A DNA stretch of 23,772 nucleotides from UBA1422 sp041859095 (GCA_041859095.1 JBHEKY010000035.1:1-23772), one strand, 5' to 3'. Positions 7,793-15,797 are shown, counted from the stretch's first letter. The notes: a model not told the origin generated them from the sequence alone. A program made the numbers and translations.

Positions 7793-8833
7793 TTACTCGT
7801 ATTTGGCAACTTCTTCCCTAAACTTGTCGACCAGGTCTTTTCCAAGTGATTCTTCCAGACCGGTCCATGTTTCGCCTCTAACAAATTTTGCCATGGTCAT
7901 CAGTTGCTCATCAGTGAATTCAACAACTTTAACGCCGGCTTCTGTGAGCTTTTGCTTGTAAACGACTTCGTTGTCCTGTGCGTTGTCAAAGCTCTTAGCA
8001 CTTTGATCCAGGAAACACTGTTTTACGATTTCTTGATCTTCTTCAGTCATCTTAGCCAATGATGCATCGCTCAGAACGTAGCTTGTAGCTTCAGCATGAG
8101 CATAGTTGATGTACATGTACTTGATGGTGTCGCCTAACCAAGCGTAGTTGATGTTCGGAGTTCCGCCAACCCAACCGTCGACACGACCCTGCTGAACAGC
8201 TACGGTTACTTCGCCATAGGGGATTTCAGCAACGTTGTAACCTAGGTTAACCTGTGCGTCTTTGAAAACATTCATGCCCGGGACTCTGATTTTGATTCCT
8301 TTGTCAGTTCCGGGTGTGAATACATCATCAGCGTCCTTGACCAAAGCCATACCGATGAATCCTTCAATTACAAATCCGAGGAACTCAACGTCTTGGGTCT
8401 TAACAACTTCAGAGAAGAATTCGAACATGTAGGAATCGGGTCCAAAGAGTTCTTTGGCCTGTTCGAAGCTCAAGGCATACCAAGGCATGTAAGCTGCGCC
8501 AAGACGAGAGTCCAGTGCATCGGGGATGGTAATTTGAGCAGCATCGATGGTGCCCAGTTTTACTTCGTTGAATACGGTGTTATAGTCGCCAAGTGATCCG
8601 CCACCGAAATAATCAACAACGATTCTACCTTCGGTCTTTTCTTCAATCAGGGCACACAATTCTTCGTTTAGCTGGGTTGCAATGTGCTCGGTTGGAGCAT
8701 CAGATGCAAGTCGCAATTTGAGGGGATTGTCTGCACTGTACTCGGTGTCATCTCCGCCGCCTCCACAGGCTGCGAATGATGTCATAACTAGTGCGAGTAC
8801 CAGGATCAAAGATAGTAGTTTGAATTTCCTCAT
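7793..8833 (-). CDS. dctP: TRAP transporter solute-binding lipoprotein (DctP)
   Basis: This extracytoplasmic solute receptor delivers its ligand to DctQM. It is 346 residues with a lipoprotein signal: a charged start, a hydrophobic core, then FAAC with C23 as the lipidated cysteine, and a GGGGDD linker. This is expected for a Gram-positive receptor anchored to the membrane. The DctP-fold arginine that pairs with the ligand carboxylate is probably R183 in IKIRVPGM, followed by the IPYGEVTVAVQQGRVDGW region. An organic acid ligand is therefore likely but not identified. The ATG at 8833 follows AAAGGAGGAGACT. An ATG at 8878 is rejected because it adds residues ahead of the signal peptide. Confidence 0.93.
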   Translation of the reverse strand: MRKFKLLSLILVLALVMTSFAACGGGGDDTEYSADNPLKLRLASDAPTEHIATQLNEELCALIEEKTEGRIVVDYFGGGSLGDYNTVFNEVKLGTIDAAQITIPDALDSRLGAAYMPWYALSFEQAKELFGPDSYMFEFFSEVVKTQDVEFLGFVIEGFIGMALVKDADDVFTPGTDKGIKIRVPGMNVFKDAQVNLGYNVAEIPYGEVTVAVQQGRVDGWVGGTPNINYAWLGDTIKYMYINYAHAEATSYVLSDASLAKMTEEDQEIVKQCFLDQSAKSFDNAQDNEVVYKQKLTEAGVKVVEFTDEQLMTMAKFVRGETWTGLEESLGKDLVDKFREEVAKYE

Positions 8834-8870
8834 AGTCTCCTCCTTTAAAATAGCGAATAATACGTAACAT

Positions 8871-8894
8871 GCATCCATGAATAATTATGGATGC
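8871..8894. promoter_or_regulatory. 24-bp inverted repeat in the dctP leader
   Basis: GCATCCAT (8871-8878) and ATGGATGC (8887-8894) are perfect 8-bp arms around an 8-nt AT-rich centre. It lies just downstream of the predicted dctP transcription start, so it could be an operator or an mRNA hairpin. Confidence 0.5.
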
Positions 8895-8904
8895 GCTTGC
8901 ATTA

Positions 8905-8933
8905 AAAGTAACACCAATAGTCAGAAAAGTCAA
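8905..8933 (-). promoter_or_regulatory. Predicted dctPQM promoter
   Basis: On the minus strand TTGACT (8933-8928) and TACTTT (8910-8905) are 17 nt apart. The next gene on the other side, guaB, is divergent. Confidence 0.5.
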
Positions 8934-9058
8934 TTGGTTCAGCCTATTCAAAATAAAAAAATAATGAATTATTTGTATAAATTTTAACAATATATTAAGT
9001 AGATATGCAATATCCATACAGGGTCTAGAATTTACGTTCAAATAAGTAAAATTTCGAT

Positions 9059-9087
9059 TTGTATTCTGAAGCTTTTTAATATAAAAT
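9059..9087 (+). promoter_or_regulatory. Predicted guaB promoter
   Basis: TTGTAT (9059-9064) and TAAAAT (9082-9087) are 17 nt apart. This is a moderate match, with a leader of only about 30 nt. No purine riboswitch fits in that space, and none was seen further upstream. Confidence 0.45.
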
Positions 9088-9122
9088 AAGGCAAAAGTAA
9101 GAGAAACGAAAAGGAGCAAATC

Positions 9123-10631
9123 ATGGCAGAATATTTTAATGAACCGTCAAGGACATTTAATGAATATTTATTGGTGCCAGGCTACTCAGCCAAGGGGTGC
9201 ACCGTAGACAATGTGGATCTTTCCACCCCGGTAGTAAAATTCAAAAAAGGAGAAGAGCCACCGATTTCCATGAAAGTCCCCATGGTTTCCGCCATTATGC
9301 AAGCGGTCTCAGACGACCGGCTTGCCGTAGCGTTGGCCAAGGAAGGTGGGCTTTCTTTTATCTTTGGATCCCAACCCATCGACACCCAGGCTTCCATGAT
9401 TAGACGGGTCAAAGGGCATAAGGCAGGATTTGTGACAAGCGACTCAAATGTTAGACCGGATCAGACCTTGGGAGATATCTTGAATCTCAAAGATAAAACC
9501 GGACATTCCACCGTAGCGGTCACACAAGACGGCACTTCGGCCGGCAAAGTTGTGGGCATCGTCACAAGTCGGGATTACCGAATCAGCCGAATGCAAGCCG
9601 ATACCAAGGTTTCTGAGTTCATGACACCTTTCGAAAAAATGATTTACGCGGAAGAGGGGATATCCCTTTCCGAAGCCAATGATATTCTTTGGGACCACAA
9701 GCTGAACGCACTGCCTATTGTGGACAAACAAGGGAGGCTCACTTGCTTCGTATTCCGAAAGGACTACGATTCCCACAAATCAAACCCCAACGAACTACTG
9801 GACGACCAGAAGCGTTATATCGTAGGCGGTGGCATTAACACCCGCGACTTTTCGGAAAGAATCCCCGCGTTGGTAGATGCAGGTGCGGACGTGCTTTGCA
9901 TTGACTCCTCCGAAGGATTTTCTGAATGGCAGGTGGATACCCTGAAATTTGCCCGTGATAACTATGGGGACACAGTGAAAATAGGAGCCGGCAATGTGGT
10001 GGACGGCGAGGGGTTCAAATTCCTGGCCAAAGCAGGAGCGGACTTTGTCAAAGTCGGCATCGGCGGTGGTTCCATCTGTATCACACGGGAACAAAAAGGT
10101 ATTGGCCGTGGACAAGCTAGTGCAGTCATGGATGTGGCCCACGCCCGAAACGAATATTTCAAAGAAACCGGCATCTACATCCCCATCTGTTCCGACGGTG
10201 GAATTGTGTATGACTACCATATGACCCTGGCGTTGGCCATGGGTGCGGACTTCCTGATGCTGGGCAGATATTTTGCCCGGTTTGATGAAAGCCCCGGCAG
10301 CAAGTTGAACGTCAACGGCAATTATGTCAAAGAGTATTGGGGCGAAGGTTCCAACCGTGCCCGCAATTGGCAACGGTACGACATGGGAGGTGACACCAAG
10401 CTTTCTTTTGAAGAGGGTGTGGATTCCTATGTACCCTACGCCGGAGGCCTTTCCGACAATGTTCGCCAGTCGTTGCAGAAAGTCAAATCCACTATGTGCA
10501 ACTGTGGGGTCCTGAACCTGCAGGAGCTACAACACAATAGTAAGCTGACACTGGTTTCCGCCACCAGCATTGTGGAAGGTGGCGCTCACGACGTCATACT
10601 CAAAGACCCATCCAACAACATGAACCGATAG
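9123..10631 (+). CDS. guaB: IMP dehydrogenase, Tritrichomonas-like subtype
   Basis: The product oxidises IMP to XMP with NAD+, the committed step to guanine nucleotides. It is 502 residues: a TIM barrel interrupted at about 100-220 by a CBS-domain pair, catalytic C319 in GGGSICITREQ, and the flap Arg-Tyr pair at R418-Y419 in WQRYDMGG. From memory, these three positions carry the same numbers as in the well-studied enzyme of the protist Tritrichomonas foetus, and the surrounding sequence (NEYLLVPG, DSNVRPDQT, GGINTRDF) follows that protein closely. Typical bacterial IMPDH is shorter (about 485-490) and differs at the N-terminus and flap. The start has AAGGAG at a good distance. guaA follows 10 nt later, so this is a GMP operon. 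Confidence 0.95.
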   Translation: MAEYFNEPSRTFNEYLLVPGYSAKGCTVDNVDLSTPVVKFKKGEEPPISMKVPMVSAIMQAVSDDRLAVALAKEGGLSFIFGSQPIDTQASMIRRVKGHKAGFVTSDSNVRPDQTLGDILNLKDKTGHSTVAVTQDGTSAGKVVGIVTSRDYRISRMQADTKVSEFMTPFEKMIYAEEGISLSEANDILWDHKLNALPIVDKQGRLTCFVFRKDYDSHKSNPNELLDDQKRYIVGGGINTRDFSERIPALVDAGADVLCIDSSEGFSEWQVDTLKFARDNYGDTVKIGAGNVVDGEGFKFLAKAGADFVKVGIGGGSICITREQKGIGRGQASAVMDVAHARNEYFKETGIYIPICSDGGIVYDYHMTLALAMGADFLMLGRYFARFDESPGSKLNVNGNYVKEYWGEGSNRARNWQRYDMGGDTKLSFEEGVDSYVPYAGGLSDNVRQSLQKVKSTMCNCGVLNLQELQHNSKLTLVSATSIVEGGAHDVILKDPSNNMNR

Positions 10632-10641
10632 GAGATAATAA

Positions 10642-12183
10642 ATGCAAAGAGAATATATTTTGGTGCTGGACTTTGGCGGACAATACAATCAATTGATTGC
10701 TAGACGCGTCAGGGAATGTAGCGTGTTTGCGGAAGTCAAACCCTACACCTATAGTATTGAAGAAATTAAAAAACAAAACCCCAAAGGAATCATTCTGACC
10801 GGTGGCCCTAACAGTGCATACGGTCCCAATGCCTTGAAATATGATCCCAGAATTTTTGACCTGGGAATTCCAATTTTGGGCATCTGTTATGGCGCTCAGC
10901 TGATGGCGCAGGGACTTGGCGGAACCGTTCAGTCCGCACCCGTCAGCGAATACGGCAAAACCTTGGTGAAAATTGATCGTACTGGCAAGCTCTTTGGCGA
11001 TGTTTCCGAAAAGACCATTGCCTGGATGAGCCATACCGATTACATCGCGGTGGCCCCACCGGGATTCAAAATCACTGCTTCCACCGACGTTTGTCCTGTG
11101 GCAGCTATGGAAGATCCGGCAAGGAAGTTTTATGCCACGCAGTTTCATCCGGAAGTGCAACATACCGTGGAAGGTACAAAAATGCTAAATGCCTTTGTCA
11201 TGGATATTTGTGGATGTGCCGGCGACTGGAAAATGGACTCTTTTGTGGAGGCCTCCATCGCAGCTATCCAAAAACAGGTTGGCACCGGCAGCGTATTGTG
11301 TGCTCTGTCAGGCGGCGTGGATTCTTCCGTTGCAGCGGTCATGCTTTCCAAAGCGGTGGGCAAACAACTGACCTGCGTCTTTGTGGATCACGGCCTTCTT
11401 CGAAAAGAGGAAGGAGACCAGGTGGAGCAAGTCTTCGGTCCCAACGGCCCATATAACCTGAACTTTATCCGAGTCGACGCCAAAGATCGCTTCTATGATA
11501 AGCTTGCAGGTGTTTCAGAACCCGAAAAGAAACGAAAAATCATCGGCGAAGAATTCATCCGCGTGTTTGAAGACGAAGCCAAAAAAATAGGAACAGTAGA
11601 TTACCTGGTTCAGGGAACCATTTACCCGGACGTCATTGAAAGCGGTCTGGGTGACTCGGCCACCATCAAGTCCCACCACAATGTAGGCGGATTGCCTGAC
11701 TGCGTGGATTTTAAAGAAATCATCGAGCCTCTTCGGATGCTCTTCAAAGACGAAGTCCGAAAGGCCGGCCTGGAGCTGGGCCTTCCGGAAAACTTGGTCT
11801 ATCGGCAACCTTTCCCGGGTCCGGGGCTGGCTGTCCGGATTATCGGCGATGTGACTCCCCAAAAGGTCAAGATTGTCCAGGAAGCCGATGCCATCTATAG
11901 GGAAGAAATTGCCAATGCCGGCATCGACCGGGAGCTGGGTCAGTACTTTGCAGCACTGACCAACATGCAGTCCGTCGGTGTCATGGGCGACTTCCGAACC
12001 TATGACTACGCCATTGCCCTGCGGGCCGTCACCACCTCCGACTTCATGACCGCCGAGGCGGCGCAGCTCCCCTGGGATGTACTGGAGCGGGTCACCACCC
12101 GGATCGTCAACGAAGTGGACCACGTCAACCGGGTCCTTTACGACTGCACCGGCAAACCCCCGGGCACCATCGAGTTCGAATAA
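10642..12183 (+). CDS. guaA: GMP synthase (glutamine-hydrolysing)
   Basis: The product converts XMP to GMP using ATP and glutamine ammonia. It is 513 residues. The class-I glutamine amidotransferase domain is N-terminal, with C82 (GICYGAQ), H169 and E171 (FHPEV). The ATP-pyrophosphatase domain follows, with the P-loop SGGVDSS at 223-229. The dimerisation domain ends in the characteristic PPGTIEFE. The start follows TAGGAGATAATAA. It lies directly after guaB and is completed by a ureohydrolase gene starting 10 nt downstream. Confidence 0.98.
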   Translation: MQREYILVLDFGGQYNQLIARRVRECSVFAEVKPYTYSIEEIKKQNPKGIILTGGPNSAYGPNALKYDPRIFDLGIPILGICYGAQLMAQGLGGTVQSAPVSEYGKTLVKIDRTGKLFGDVSEKTIAWMSHTDYIAVAPPGFKITASTDVCPVAAMEDPARKFYATQFHPEVQHTVEGTKMLNAFVMDICGCAGDWKMDSFVEASIAAIQKQVGTGSVLCALSGGVDSSVAAVMLSKAVGKQLTCVFVDHGLLRKEEGDQVEQVFGPNGPYNLNFIRVDAKDRFYDKLAGVSEPEKKRKIIGEEFIRVFEDEAKKIGTVDYLVQGTIYPDVIESGLGDSATIKSHHNVGGLPDCVDFKEIIEPLRMLFKDEVRKAGLELGLPENLVYRQPFPGPGLAVRIIGDVTPQKVKIVQEADAIYREEIANAGIDRELGQYFAALTNMQSVGVMGDFRTYDYAIALRAVTTSDFMTAEAAQLPWDVLERVTTRIVNEVDHVNRVLYDCTGKPPGTIEFE

Positions 12184-12193
12184 GGAGTCACAA

Positions 12194-13120
12194 ATGAAAA
12201 CAACAGATGAAATGATCCAAGAAGGCGGCTTATGGGGCGGAATGTGCGATGGCCCTGCTAGCCCTGAAAAAGAAAAAGACGCCGATATTATCGTATTTGG
12301 CATTCCCTTTGATGGCAACGTCAGCTATAGAGAAGGCGCTTCGGACGGGCCTGCGGCAATTCGTGAATCCGCCGAACCCATTGCACCGACTACTGAGTAT
12401 TTTGAAGATTTGACCGGAACGAAAGTCGTCGACCTTGGGGACTTTGTTGGGGAAGATTGCGAAACCATCTTTGCGGAGGTGGAACAAAAGGTTGCCGAGC
12501 TGGTGGAGAACAAGAAGTTCTTTACCATGATAGGCGGGGACCATTCTGTAACAATCCCGGTGCTTCGCGGAATCGACAAAGCAATCGACCATGAATTTGG
12601 GATTATTCATATTGATGCTCACTTTGACTTGTGTGATGAGTTGTGCGGCAGCCGGATATCCCATGGCTGCACCGAAAGAAGAGCTGTGGAAATGGACCAT
12701 GTAAAAGACAGCGAGAGCATCTTCTTCATTGCGGTTCGATCCTGCGAGAAGAGTGAACTGGAATTTATGAAAACGAACAAGATGAATATCATCAACGCTG
12801 CAGATTATGAACGAATGGGCACTGAAAAGGTGGTCAAGGCTGTGGTAGACAAGATGAAGCCTTTCAAGAGCATATATCTGACGGTGGACATCGACTGTCT
12901 GGATCCTGCATATGCGGCGGGCACCGGAACGCCTAAATTTGGCGGGATGACATCAAGACAGCTGCTGGATTTCCTTAGAGGAATCTTTGAATTGCCAATC
13001 ATCGGATTTGATGTGGTGGAAGTTGCACCAAATCTGGATGCAGCTTGGACTTCCGTTTATGCAGGCCAACGTGTCATCACAGAATGCTGGGGGCACCAGA
13101 TTAGAAAAACTAGGGGATAA
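12194..13120 (+). CDS. Agmatinase/arginase-family ureohydrolase
   Basis: This is a binuclear manganese hydrolase of the ureohydrolase family, which releases urea from guanidino compounds. It is 308 residues. All metal ligands are present: H117 (GGDHS), D141, H143 and D145 (DAHFD), and D232 and D234 (DIDCLDP). E277 also lies in the conserved FDVVEVAP stretch. Overall layout suits SpeB-type agmatinase, but the substrate loop after DAHFD (LCDELCGSRISHG) is not diagnostic, so guanidinobutyrate or another guanidino acid is possible. The ATG at 12194 follows TAAGGAGTCACAA. The longer in-frame ORF starting inside guaA is rejected. It is the last gene of the guaBA transcript. Confidence 0.88.
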   Translation: MKTTDEMIQEGGLWGGMCDGPASPEKEKDADIIVFGIPFDGNVSYREGASDGPAAIRESAEPIAPTTEYFEDLTGTKVVDLGDFVGEDCETIFAEVEQKVAELVENKKFFTMIGGDHSVTIPVLRGIDKAIDHEFGIIHIDAHFDLCDELCGSRISHGCTERRAVEMDHVKDSESIFFIAVRSCEKSELEFMKTNKMNIINAADYERMGTEKVVKAVVDKMKPFKSIYLTVDIDCLDPAYAAGTGTPKFGGMTSRQLLDFLRGIFELPIIGFDVVEVAPNLDAAWTSVYAGQRVITECWGHQIRKTRG

Positions 13121-13164
13121 TGACGCTAGGTTATTAACCATAGATTGATAATATAATTGTAATA

Positions 13165-13199
13165 AAAACCTCCGCAGCGGATTGTTACGGAGGTTTTTT
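13165..13199. terminator. Bidirectional terminator after the ureohydrolase gene
   Basis: AAAACCTCCG (13165-13174) pairs with CGGAGGTTTT (13188-13197), flanked by A and T runs. It can also end the hicB transcript arriving from the right. Confidence 0.88.
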
Positions 13200-13228
13200 G
13201 ATGAGACATAGTACTCTGTGATTTTATC

Positions 13229-13579
13229 TTACGCACTAATATCATTTTGTTTAATGAACCATTCAATTGCGCTTTCTACCGTTTGGTTTAGAGACTCTTG
13301 ATTTTTGCTGGCAAGAATTGCGATTGCTTTGTGAAGGTCAGGTGCGATACGTACATTAAATGAACCTTTATATACTTTGTCGGGTTGCTTTTTAGTCTCT
13401 TTGCAGAATTGTAGATAATCATCAACAGCTGAATGAAATTCTTTTTCAACGGAAGCAATATTTTCGCTTTCATAAGTGACTAAGTCAACAATCCCTTCGA
13501 TTTTTCCATATAAGACATTGTCCTCAGCACTGTATTCAACCTTGGTATAGTAGTTCTTGTATTCCAATATATTATTCAT
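13229..13579 (-). CDS. HicB-like antitoxin, no HicA partner recognised
   Basis: It is 116 residues from the ATG at 13579, which is preceded by TGGGGAAATC. The N-terminal half (VEYSAEDNVLYGKIEGI, residues 14-30, then a VDDYLQFC segment) is the degenerate RNase-H-like fold of HicB antitoxins. The C-terminal part (GSFNVRIAPDLHKAIAILA, then SLNQTVESAI) is a ribbon-helix-helix DNA-binding domain. In a pair, such a protein neutralises the HicA mRNase and represses its own operon. No HicA-like gene flanks it on either side. The start overlaps the stop of a 40-codon frame upstream. A strong promoter and a 23-bp palindrome precede the pair. It may be an orphan antitoxin or a plain RHH regulator. Confidence 0.85.
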   Translation of the reverse strand: MNNILEYKNYYTKVEYSAEDNVLYGKIEGIVDLVTYESENIASVEKEFHSAVDDYLQFCKETKKQPDKVYKGSFNVRIAPDLHKAIAILASKNQESLNQTVESAIEWFIKQNDISA

Positions 13580-13694
13580 GATTTCCCCATTTCCCATAGA
13601 ACTCAATGAGTTGATCTATGACATAAAACTTCAATATTTCCCCGGGGTGTGGTCGATGTAGCAAAATGCTAACCTTATATAGTCCTATCCCCAT
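13572..13694 (-). CDS. Possible 40-residue ORF overlapping the HicB-like gene
   Basis: A 40-codon frame runs from an ATG at 13694 and its stop overlaps the hicB start (ATGAATAA arrangement), suggesting translational coupling. The ATG lacks a ribosome site. A TTG start further in, about 30 codons from the end, has AAGG 8 nt upstream. The translation contains RPHPGEILK, which recalls the start of HigA-type antitoxins but is too short to classify. It does not match HicA as I know it. It could be a remnant, a leader peptide or a small partner. Confidence 0.3.
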   Translation of the reverse strand: MGIGLYKVSILLHRPHPGEILKFYVIDQLIEFYGKWGNHE

Positions 13695-13715
13695 GTAACT
13701 AAATTCTAGTTACAT
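13693..13715. promoter_or_regulatory. 23-bp palindromic operator at the hicB promoter
   Basis: ATGTAACTA (13693-13701) and TAGTTACAT (13707-13715) are perfect 9-bp arms around AATTC. On the minus strand it begins within the -10 box and covers the start of transcription. This is the expected place for autorepression by a ribbon-helix-helix antitoxin. Confidence 0.75.
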
Positions 13716-13742
13716 ATTATCAAAAGCCTGTAGAACTGTCAA
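13714..13742 (-). promoter_or_regulatory. Strong promoter of the hicB-like operon
   Basis: On the minus strand TTGACA (13742-13737) and TAATAT (13719-13714) are separated by 17 nt. The -35 is a consensus match. Confidence 0.8.
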
Positions 13743-13763
13743 GGTTATAAATCATTTAACAAT

Positions 13764-13798
13764 AAAAAGAGAAACGCCCATTGGCGCTTCTCTTTTTT
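13764..13798. terminator. Terminator between the 73-residue gene and the hicB promoter
   Basis: AAAAGAGAA...CGCC pairs with GGCG...TTCTCTTTT around a CATT loop with one internal A-C mismatch, with A and T runs on both sides. It ends minus-strand transcription of the small membrane-protein gene and insulates the hicB promoter. Confidence 0.8.
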
Positions 13799-13965
13799 GC
13801 TTCAAAGTTATTGAGGGGTATTTTATTAGGGGGATTTGTTTGGCAAGCTGAGTGAAAAACTTACCTTAACAATCATCTTCGACATTACTATACCCACAGG
13901 TCTTTTTCGCCAAACATCATTCACAAAAAATCAAGAGTCTTTGCGCCCTGAGTTATCTCATATTC

Positions 13966-14187
13966 TTAATCGTCTTTTTCACAACTTTCTTCAGCCGCTG
14001 CCTGGACCGTATCGTTTTCTACCATTCGTTCGCCTTCTGCTACACCGGTTTCCTCTCGGTCTGCCACAGGCACGATGGGTTCGCAGGCAATCTTCCCACA
14101 ATTTCTTTTGTTGTCACTGTTCTTACGAACAATCATGTAAATCGCTACAATAATTACCACGGCAATGGCTGCATAAATATATTCCAT
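13966..14187 (-). CDS. Small single-pass membrane protein, unknown function
   Basis: This is a 73-residue product I do not recognise. Residues 4-23 (IYAAIAVVIIVAIYMIV and neighbours) form one membrane helix. A basic stop-transfer patch (RKNSDNKRN) follows, then an acidic tail with three cysteines. The topology is probably N-out with a cytoplasmic tail. The ATG at 14187 has GGAGGG 5 nt upstream. An ATG six codons earlier lies before that site. A good promoter and a terminator bracket it, so it is a one-gene transcript and likely real. Confidence 0.65.
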   Translation of the reverse strand: MEYIYAAIAVVIIVAIYMIVRKNSDNKRNCGKIACEPIVPVADREETGVAEGERMVENDTVQAAAEESCEKDD

Positions 14188-14244
14188 CTTATCCCTCCAT
14201 TTCAATTCCGACAGTTGCGGATTTCGGTACGTGTTGATACCTAC

Positions 14245-14273
14245 ATTATACCCGTTTGGCTCGGATAAACCAA
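14245..14273 (-). promoter_or_regulatory. Promoter of the small membrane-protein gene
   Basis: On the minus strand TTGGTT (14273-14268) and a consensus TATAAT (14250-14245) are 17 nt apart, about 55 nt before the start codon. Confidence 0.7.
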
Positions 14274-14350
14274 TATGAATGCGAAAAACTGCTAAATGCT
14301 ATTGTGCCGACAAAAAAACACAGAACTATTTGTATTTATCAACAGTTTTC

Positions 14351-14379
14351 TTGCATTCTAGCCCGTCAAATGATAGAAT
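14351..14379 (+). promoter_or_regulatory. Predicted promoter of the APC permease gene
   Basis: TTGCAT (14351-14356) and TAGAAT (14374-14379) are 17 nt apart, about 45 nt before the start codon. No -24/-12 element was found here, so this gene seems to be read by a vegetative sigma factor. Confidence 0.55.
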
Positions 14380-14424
14380 ATCGCCGTTGTACATTATCGC
14401 AATTATTGAAACGAGGTATTTCAT

Positions 14425-15774
14425 ATGAGCACACAGTTACAAAAACGATACGGCCTATTGACAGCCATGGCTATGGTTGTGGGCATTGTTATCGGATCTG
14501 GCGTATTCTTCAAAGCCGAAAAAATCCTGGTATCCACCGGCGGCGATCTGCCGATGGGGATCCTTGCATGGATTATCGGCGGCATTATCATGGTGTCCTG
14601 CGCCTACACCTTTGCCATCCTGGCAACCAAATACGAAAAGGTCAACGGAATTGTGGACTACGCAGAAGCGGCAGTCGGCGAAACCTATGGCTACTATGTT
14701 GGTTGGTTCATGGCTACCATCTACTACCCCACACTGACATCCGTTCTGGCTTGGGTTTCTGCAAGATTCGTCTGCGTACTCATCGGCTGGGACATTGTTG
14801 GTGCCGAATGCATGGTAATTTCACTATTCTTCCTGATCGGAAGCTATGCACTCAATGCGTTATCCCCTATACTGGCGGGACACTTCCAGGTAACAGCAAC
14901 CATCATAAAATTAGTACCGCTGGTATTAATGGCAGTTGTTGGCACCATCTTTGGATTGATGAATGGCATGACGGTTCAAAACTTTACAACCGTAGTCAAT
15001 CCTGTTGAAAGCCCCATGACCGCACTGTTCACCGCTGTTGTTGCAACCGCATTCGCCTATGAAGGTTGGATCATTGCTACCAGCATCAACGCAGAACTTC
15101 ACGATGCCAAGAAAAATCTGCCCAAAGCATTGCTGGGCGGCACCATTATCGTTATGGTAGTCTACATCGCATACTACATTGGTCTTGCCGGAACGGTATC
15201 CAATGAAGTCATGATGGCTGGCGGACAAGACGGCGCAAAAATCGCCTTCGAAATGGTATTCTCCAAGGCAGCAGGAACCCTGTTGTTCGTATTTGTTATC
15301 ATCTCCTGTCTGGGCACTTTGAACGGACTGATGCTGGGTTGTACCCGTGGCCTATATGCCGTGGCAGCCAGAGGCAGAGGCCCCCGTCCGGAGCTTATGT
15401 CACAGATTGACGAAAAAACCAACATGCCCACCAGCTCCGCCATCGTCGGATTGCTACTTTGCGCATTTTGGTTTGTCTTCTTCTATGGTGCTAACCTGAC
15501 AGTTCCTTGGTTCGGTCCTTTGGGATTTGATACCTCGGAACTACCGATTGTTGCCACCTACTTCCTTTACATCCCCATCTTCATCATGATGATGGTCAAA
15601 GAAAAGGATCTTGGGGCATTCAAAGGGAAGGTAATGCCTACGCTGGCAATCCTGGGCAGTGTGTTCATGGTTGTGGCGGCTGTTGTTTCCCACAAGTGGG
15701 CAGTCGTTGGCTTCGCAGTAATGTTTGCCATCTTCATGCTTCCTGGCGTTTTGACAGCAAAGAAAAAGTTCTAG
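14425..15774 (+). CDS. APC-superfamily amino-acid permease
   Basis: This is a 449-residue integral membrane transporter with about 12 hydrophobic segments. The APC hallmark of the first helix, GIVIGSGVFFK, lies at 20-30. The unwound-helix motif GSGVF contacts the amino-acid backbone in this family. EGWIIATSINAE near 212-223 corresponds to helix 6. GAGG is present before the ATG at normal distance. It has its own promoter and terminator. It lies next to the sigma-54 regulator of the lysine genes, which suggests lysine or a related diamine acid as solute, but sequence alone gives only amino-acid permease. It could be a uniporter, symporter or exchanger. Confidence 0.9.
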   Translation: MSTQLQKRYGLLTAMAMVVGIVIGSGVFFKAEKILVSTGGDLPMGILAWIIGGIIMVSCAYTFAILATKYEKVNGIVDYAEAAVGETYGYYVGWFMATIYYPTLTSVLAWVSARFVCVLIGWDIVGAECMVISLFFLIGSYALNALSPILAGHFQVTATIIKLVPLVLMAVVGTIFGLMNGMTVQNFTTVVNPVESPMTALFTAVVATAFAYEGWIIATSINAELHDAKKNLPKALLGGTIIVMVVYIAYYIGLAGTVSNEVMMAGGQDGAKIAFEMVFSKAAGTLLFVFVIISCLGTLNGLMLGCTRGLYAVAARGRGPRPELMSQIDEKTNMPTSSAIVGLLLCAFWFVFFYGANLTVPWFGPLGFDTSELPIVATYFLYIPIFIMMMVKEKDLGAFKGKVMPTLAILGSVFMVVAAVVSHKWAVVGFAVMFAIFMLPGVLTAKKKF

Positions 15775-15797
15775 GAAATTACTGGATAATAACCACC

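Noticed and set aside
13966..14153. Plus-strand frame opposite the small membrane protein
   Set aside because: It has no ribosome site and a basic, low-complexity translation, while the minus-strand gene has promoter, ribosome site, helix and terminator.
14256..15008. Long plus-strand frame overlapping the permease start
   Set aside because: It is a shifted-frame shadow of the permease gene, with His/Arg/Cys-rich translation and no ribosome site.
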